Assembly: GCA_003228965.1 (NCBI GenBank)
Contig: QIGP01000423.1
Span: forward strand, 1-9,678
Direction of reading: 5' to 3'
Source: Gammaproteobacteria bacterium
Lineage (GTDB): Bacteria; Pseudomonadota; Gammaproteobacteria; Steroidobacterales; SZUA-146
Length of the DNA stretch: 9,678 bases
The position numbers and the translations under genes are program-made. This document shows, one piece after another, positions 7,710 through 9,678 of this stretch (positions are counted from its first letter, which is position 1; each line of letters starts with the position of its first letter). Below the pieces are notes generated by a model. That model did not search any database. It was not told the origin of the DNA and worked only from the letters and a program-made list of their open reading frames with translations.

Positions 7710-8493
7710 GCGAATCAAGCGACTGCGCCAGGTAGAAGTTACGATGCAGATTAAAGACGAGGCTTTTATTCGGCCACCGACTGAACAGCAGCGAAGTTGG
7801 TTGTTGAACAGCGCGCTTGGGGAGTTTGTGTACGACCTTCAAATGCTGGACGAGCTTGCGAAGCGTTTTGTTCCAGGAGCTGGACATTTACGCACTGAAG
7901 ATCGGACTCAGGCGGTCCTCACCGACGAGGAGATTATGGAAGACTGGCAGATCCCGCTAATGCAGGAAATGGCCATAGCCGTTGCACAATCTCACGGAGA
8001 TATACTGGAAATCGGATTTGGTCGTGGCGTGTCGTCCGCCATGATTCAGGATGAGGGCGTGCGTTCTCACACCATCGTTGAATGCAACGACTCAATCATA
8101 GAACGATTCAATCAATGGCGTAAAGACTACACAGATCGTGAATTTACGATGATGCATGGTCTGTGGCAAGACACGTTACCCAGCCTGGGACAGTTTGATG
8201 GAGTATTTTTCCATACCTATCCGCTCAACGAAGATGACCTGTTGCAGCAAATTGGCAAGAGCGTCACGTTTGCCGACCACTTCTTTGCACACGCGGCGGC
8301 ACATCTTAAAGAAGGTGGCGTGTTTACGTATTTGTCCAATGAAATTGACTCACTTAGCCGAACTCACCAGCGACTTTTGTTCGAGCATTTTTCCAGGATT
8401 GATATGCAGGTAGTGAAAGAACTGAAAGTACCGGAAGACGTTAAAGACGCCTGGTGGTCCGACTCCATGGTCGTTGTGGTGGCAACCAAATGA
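7702..8493 (+). CDS. Stand-alone GAMT-like class I SAM methyltransferase between the two halves of the second A domain
   Basis: 263 aa, predicted cytoplasmic SAM-dependent methyltransferase. Seen: motif I DILEIGFGRGVSS (100-112), the acidic SAM-ribose region IVECND (125-130), HGLWQDTLP (152-160) and FDGVFFHTYPLNEDD (from 165). This order and wording match guanidinoacetate methyltransferase and its RMT2 relatives (VLEVGFG, IIECND, KGLWEDV, FDGILYDTYPL in human GAMT), not the N-methyltransferase domains usual in NRPSs. Two acidic residues that hold the guanidino group in GAMT (Glu45 and Asp134, rat numbering) correspond by eye to Gln83 (in MEDWQIP) and His171 (in FFHTYP), so guanidinoacetate is an unlikely substrate. 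An in-frame ATG at 7744, preceded by AGGTAGAAG, is an alternative start that would remove a basic 14-residue leader. Its position between the A-domain halves suggests it acts on the second module's residue, in trans. Confidence 0.88.
   Translation: MTKRIKRLRQVEVTMQIKDEAFIRPPTEQQRSWLLNSALGEFVYDLQMLDELAKRFVPGAGHLRTEDRTQAVLTDEEIMEDWQIPLMQEMAIAVAQSHGDILEIGFGRGVSSAMIQDEGVRSHTIVECNDSIIERFNQWRKDYTDREFTMMHGLWQDTLPSLGQFDGVFFHTYPLNEDDLLQQIGKSVTFADHFFAHAAAHLKEGGVFTYLSNEIDSLSRTHQRLLFEHFSRIDMQVVKELKVPEDVKDAWWSDSMVVVVATK
8490..8493 (+). promoter_or_regulatory. ATGA stop/start overlap coupling the methyltransferase gene to the A-sub-PCP-E gene
   Basis: ATG (8490-8492) of the next gene overlaps TGA (8491-8493) of the methyltransferase. 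This is a classic coupling arrangement, so ribosomes finishing one gene can restart on the next. Confidence 0.65.
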
Positions 8494-9678
8494 CGCCTGG
8501 CTCTGCAAAAGCACTGTTGCAGGATCAAGTCGAATCGCTCAGTAACCCACAGAAGCGACTGCTTGTAGAGCGGCTGCGGCAAGCAGGAATATCGACGCCA
8601 TCGAGCGGTGGTCGTTTGGTGGCATTTTATCAAGCACCCGAAACGTTGGATGCTGAAGAATTACGCGCCGTGTGTACAGCCAAGTTACCGGCACATATGG
8701 TGCCCCAAAAATTCGTTCATCAAGAACAAATAGCGCTAACCACTACGGGTAAGCTTGATCGAAAATGTATGCGTGCCAGATTGTGGAATGCGTCGAACGT
8801 TGTTGTCGAAACTGATATGACGACGGCGCGCAACGAAGTAGAGCGGGTGCTTGCAGAAATTTGGTGCGACGTGCTGGGTATCGACGAAATTAGCGTATTC
8901 GATAATTTCTTCGAAGTGGGTGGAGATTCGCTGCAGGTGATTCGAATTCTGTCACGCGCAGGCAAAGCAGGACTGTCGATCAAACCGGATGCGATATTCG
9001 CTCACCCGACTATTGCAGAACTTGCACAGCGCACTGGACAAAAAGTAGATGCGCCGCAAGTGACAACTACAGGATATGGGATGTTACCGTTGCTGCCCAT
9101 ACAAAGCTGGTTCTTCGATGTAGTCAATGTTAATCAGCAACAATGGAATCAGTCCTATCTGTTTGCGCTAAATGCTCCTGTTGAAACTCAACGATTGAGG
9201 CAGGTTATTGGCCGGTTACTGGGCCACCACGACGGTTTGCGAGCTACGTTTCTTAAACAACGGGACGGCTGGAAAAGCACAATTTCCCAGGCGTTGGAGC
9301 CCGCAGTTCGCACGTGTTCAGTTGAATCGCAGTCGTGCGAAGACAAGCACACAAAAATGAGAGCGGTTGCCGACGAGGAAAATGCAGCGATCGATTTGCA
9401 CAATGGTCCGTTGTTTCGGGTAGTGCATTTCACGGAGCAGAACGGCCACGGTTATATAGGCTTGATTGCGCATCACCTGATTGTCGACGCCGTTTCCTGG
9501 CAAGTGCTCATTGGTGATATTCAATTACTACTTGCAAGCAACTCATCTGATGCTGCGCTCTCAACCAGGCAGGCCTCCATCAAACTGTGGGCTGAACATC
9601 TTGAACAGTTTGCCGGCAGCAGTGATCTGAATGAAGCGGCAAGCTACTGGCTTGAGCAGACGCGGCATGTTCAAGTTG
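8490..9678 (+). CDS. NRPS adenylation C-terminal subdomain-PCP-E(partial), 3' truncated
   Basis: The frame is open from ATG 8490 to the window end, giving 396 visible residues. 1-35: helical leader (LSNPQKRLLVERLRQAG), unlike an A domain and possibly a docking segment. About 40-100: small C-terminal subdomain of an A domain, with RLVAFYQAP (from 42), LPAHMVP and the A10 motif TTTGKLDRK whose Lys88 is the catalytic lysine (K517 of GrsA). There is no A-domain core in this protein. 112-185: PCP with VGGDS, phosphopantetheine Ser147. From about 198: E domain with LPIQSWFF (201-208), a QQWNQS stretch typical of E domains, and HHLIVDAVSW (H328, H329, D333). The second half of the E domain lies beyond the window. 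By content it completes the module begun in the gene at 4848, so a working A domain would form from two polypeptides. The next residue should also be D-configured. Confidence 0.93.
   Translation, partial: MTPGSAKALLQDQVESLSNPQKRLLVERLRQAGISTPSSGGRLVAFYQAPETLDAEELRAVCTAKLPAHMVPQKFVHQEQIALTTTGKLDRKCMRARLWNASNVVVETDMTTARNEVERVLAEIWCDVLGIDEISVFDNFFEVGGDSLQVIRILSRAGKAGLSIKPDAIFAHPTIAELAQRTGQKVDAPQVTTTGYGMLPLLPIQSWFFDVVNVNQQQWNQSYLFALNAPVETQRLRQVIGRLLGHHDGLRATFLKQRDGWKSTISQALEPAVRTCSVESQSCEDKHTKMRAVADEENAAIDLHNGPLFRVVHFTEQNGHGYIGLIAHHLIVDAVSWQVLIGDIQLLLASNSSDAALSTRQASIKLWAEHLEQFAGSSDLNEAASYWLEQTRHVQV
8610..8790 (+). other. Detached adenylation small subdomain (A9-A10) of the second module
   Basis: This segment matches the roughly 60 residues that normally follow the A8 hinge: RLVAFYQAP, LPAHMVPQKFV (the MVP region) and TTTGKLDRK. 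In an ordinary A domain it is covalently joined to the core and rotates after adenylation to set up thioester formation. Here the core ends at 7709 in another gene, with the methyltransferase gene between. The first module's equivalent (VLVAHYVSV to GKIDRKAL, 2906-3064) sits downstream of the inserted ATPase in the same topological position. Confidence 0.85.

Noticed and set aside
7702..8493. Methyltransferase as the usual NRPS N-methylation domain
   Set aside because: Its motifs follow GAMT/RMT2 instead, and it is a separate protein of normal stand-alone length.

Overview
The whole window is the interior of a nonribosomal peptide synthetase (NRPS) operon read on the + strand. Both ends are cut: the first gene enters already inside a condensation (C) domain, and the last gene runs off inside an epimerization (E) domain. 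There is no thioesterase, transporter, regulator, RNA gene or mobile element in view. By eye the base composition is close to half G+C. That argues against the high-GC actinobacterial or myxobacterial NRPS hosts and is compatible with a Gram-negative such as a gammaproteobacterium, or with a cyanobacterium. I cannot place the organism more closely.

Layout: (1) positions 2-4792 encode C(partial)-A-PCP-E, one complete elongation module, whose adenylation (A) domain carries an insert of about 340 residues. The insert is a PP-loop (adenine-nucleotide alpha-hydrolase) ATPase with cysteine pairs resembling the tRNA-thiolating enzymes TtuA/TtcA. (2) 4848-7709 encodes a C domain and only the large core of a second A domain, ending shortly after core motif A8. 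(3) 7702-8493 encodes a free-standing SAM methyltransferase of the guanidinoacetate methyltransferase (GAMT)-like family. (4) 8490 to beyond the window end encodes the missing small C-terminal subdomain of the second A domain (with its A10 lysine), then PCP and E. Genes 2, 3 and 4 overlap by 8 and 4 bases, so all four genes are probably one transcript and the last three are translationally coupled.

How it should work: the first A domain has a pocket read as D-L-T-K-V-G-E-V-A-K, close to asparagine codes. Its residue would be loaded on the PCP, possibly modified by the inserted ATPase, and epimerized to D. The next C domain, on gene 2, looks like the type that follows an E domain. The second module seems to be assembled from three polypeptides: A core, methyltransferase, and A small subdomain-PCP-E.

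The striking point is that both adenylation domains are interrupted in the same A8-A9 loop, once by an in-frame catalytic insert and once by a break into separate genes with a methyltransferase gene between the halves. The chemistry of the inserted ATPase (thioamide, amidine or other activation of an amide) is inference, and I know of no characterised system with this exact arrangement.
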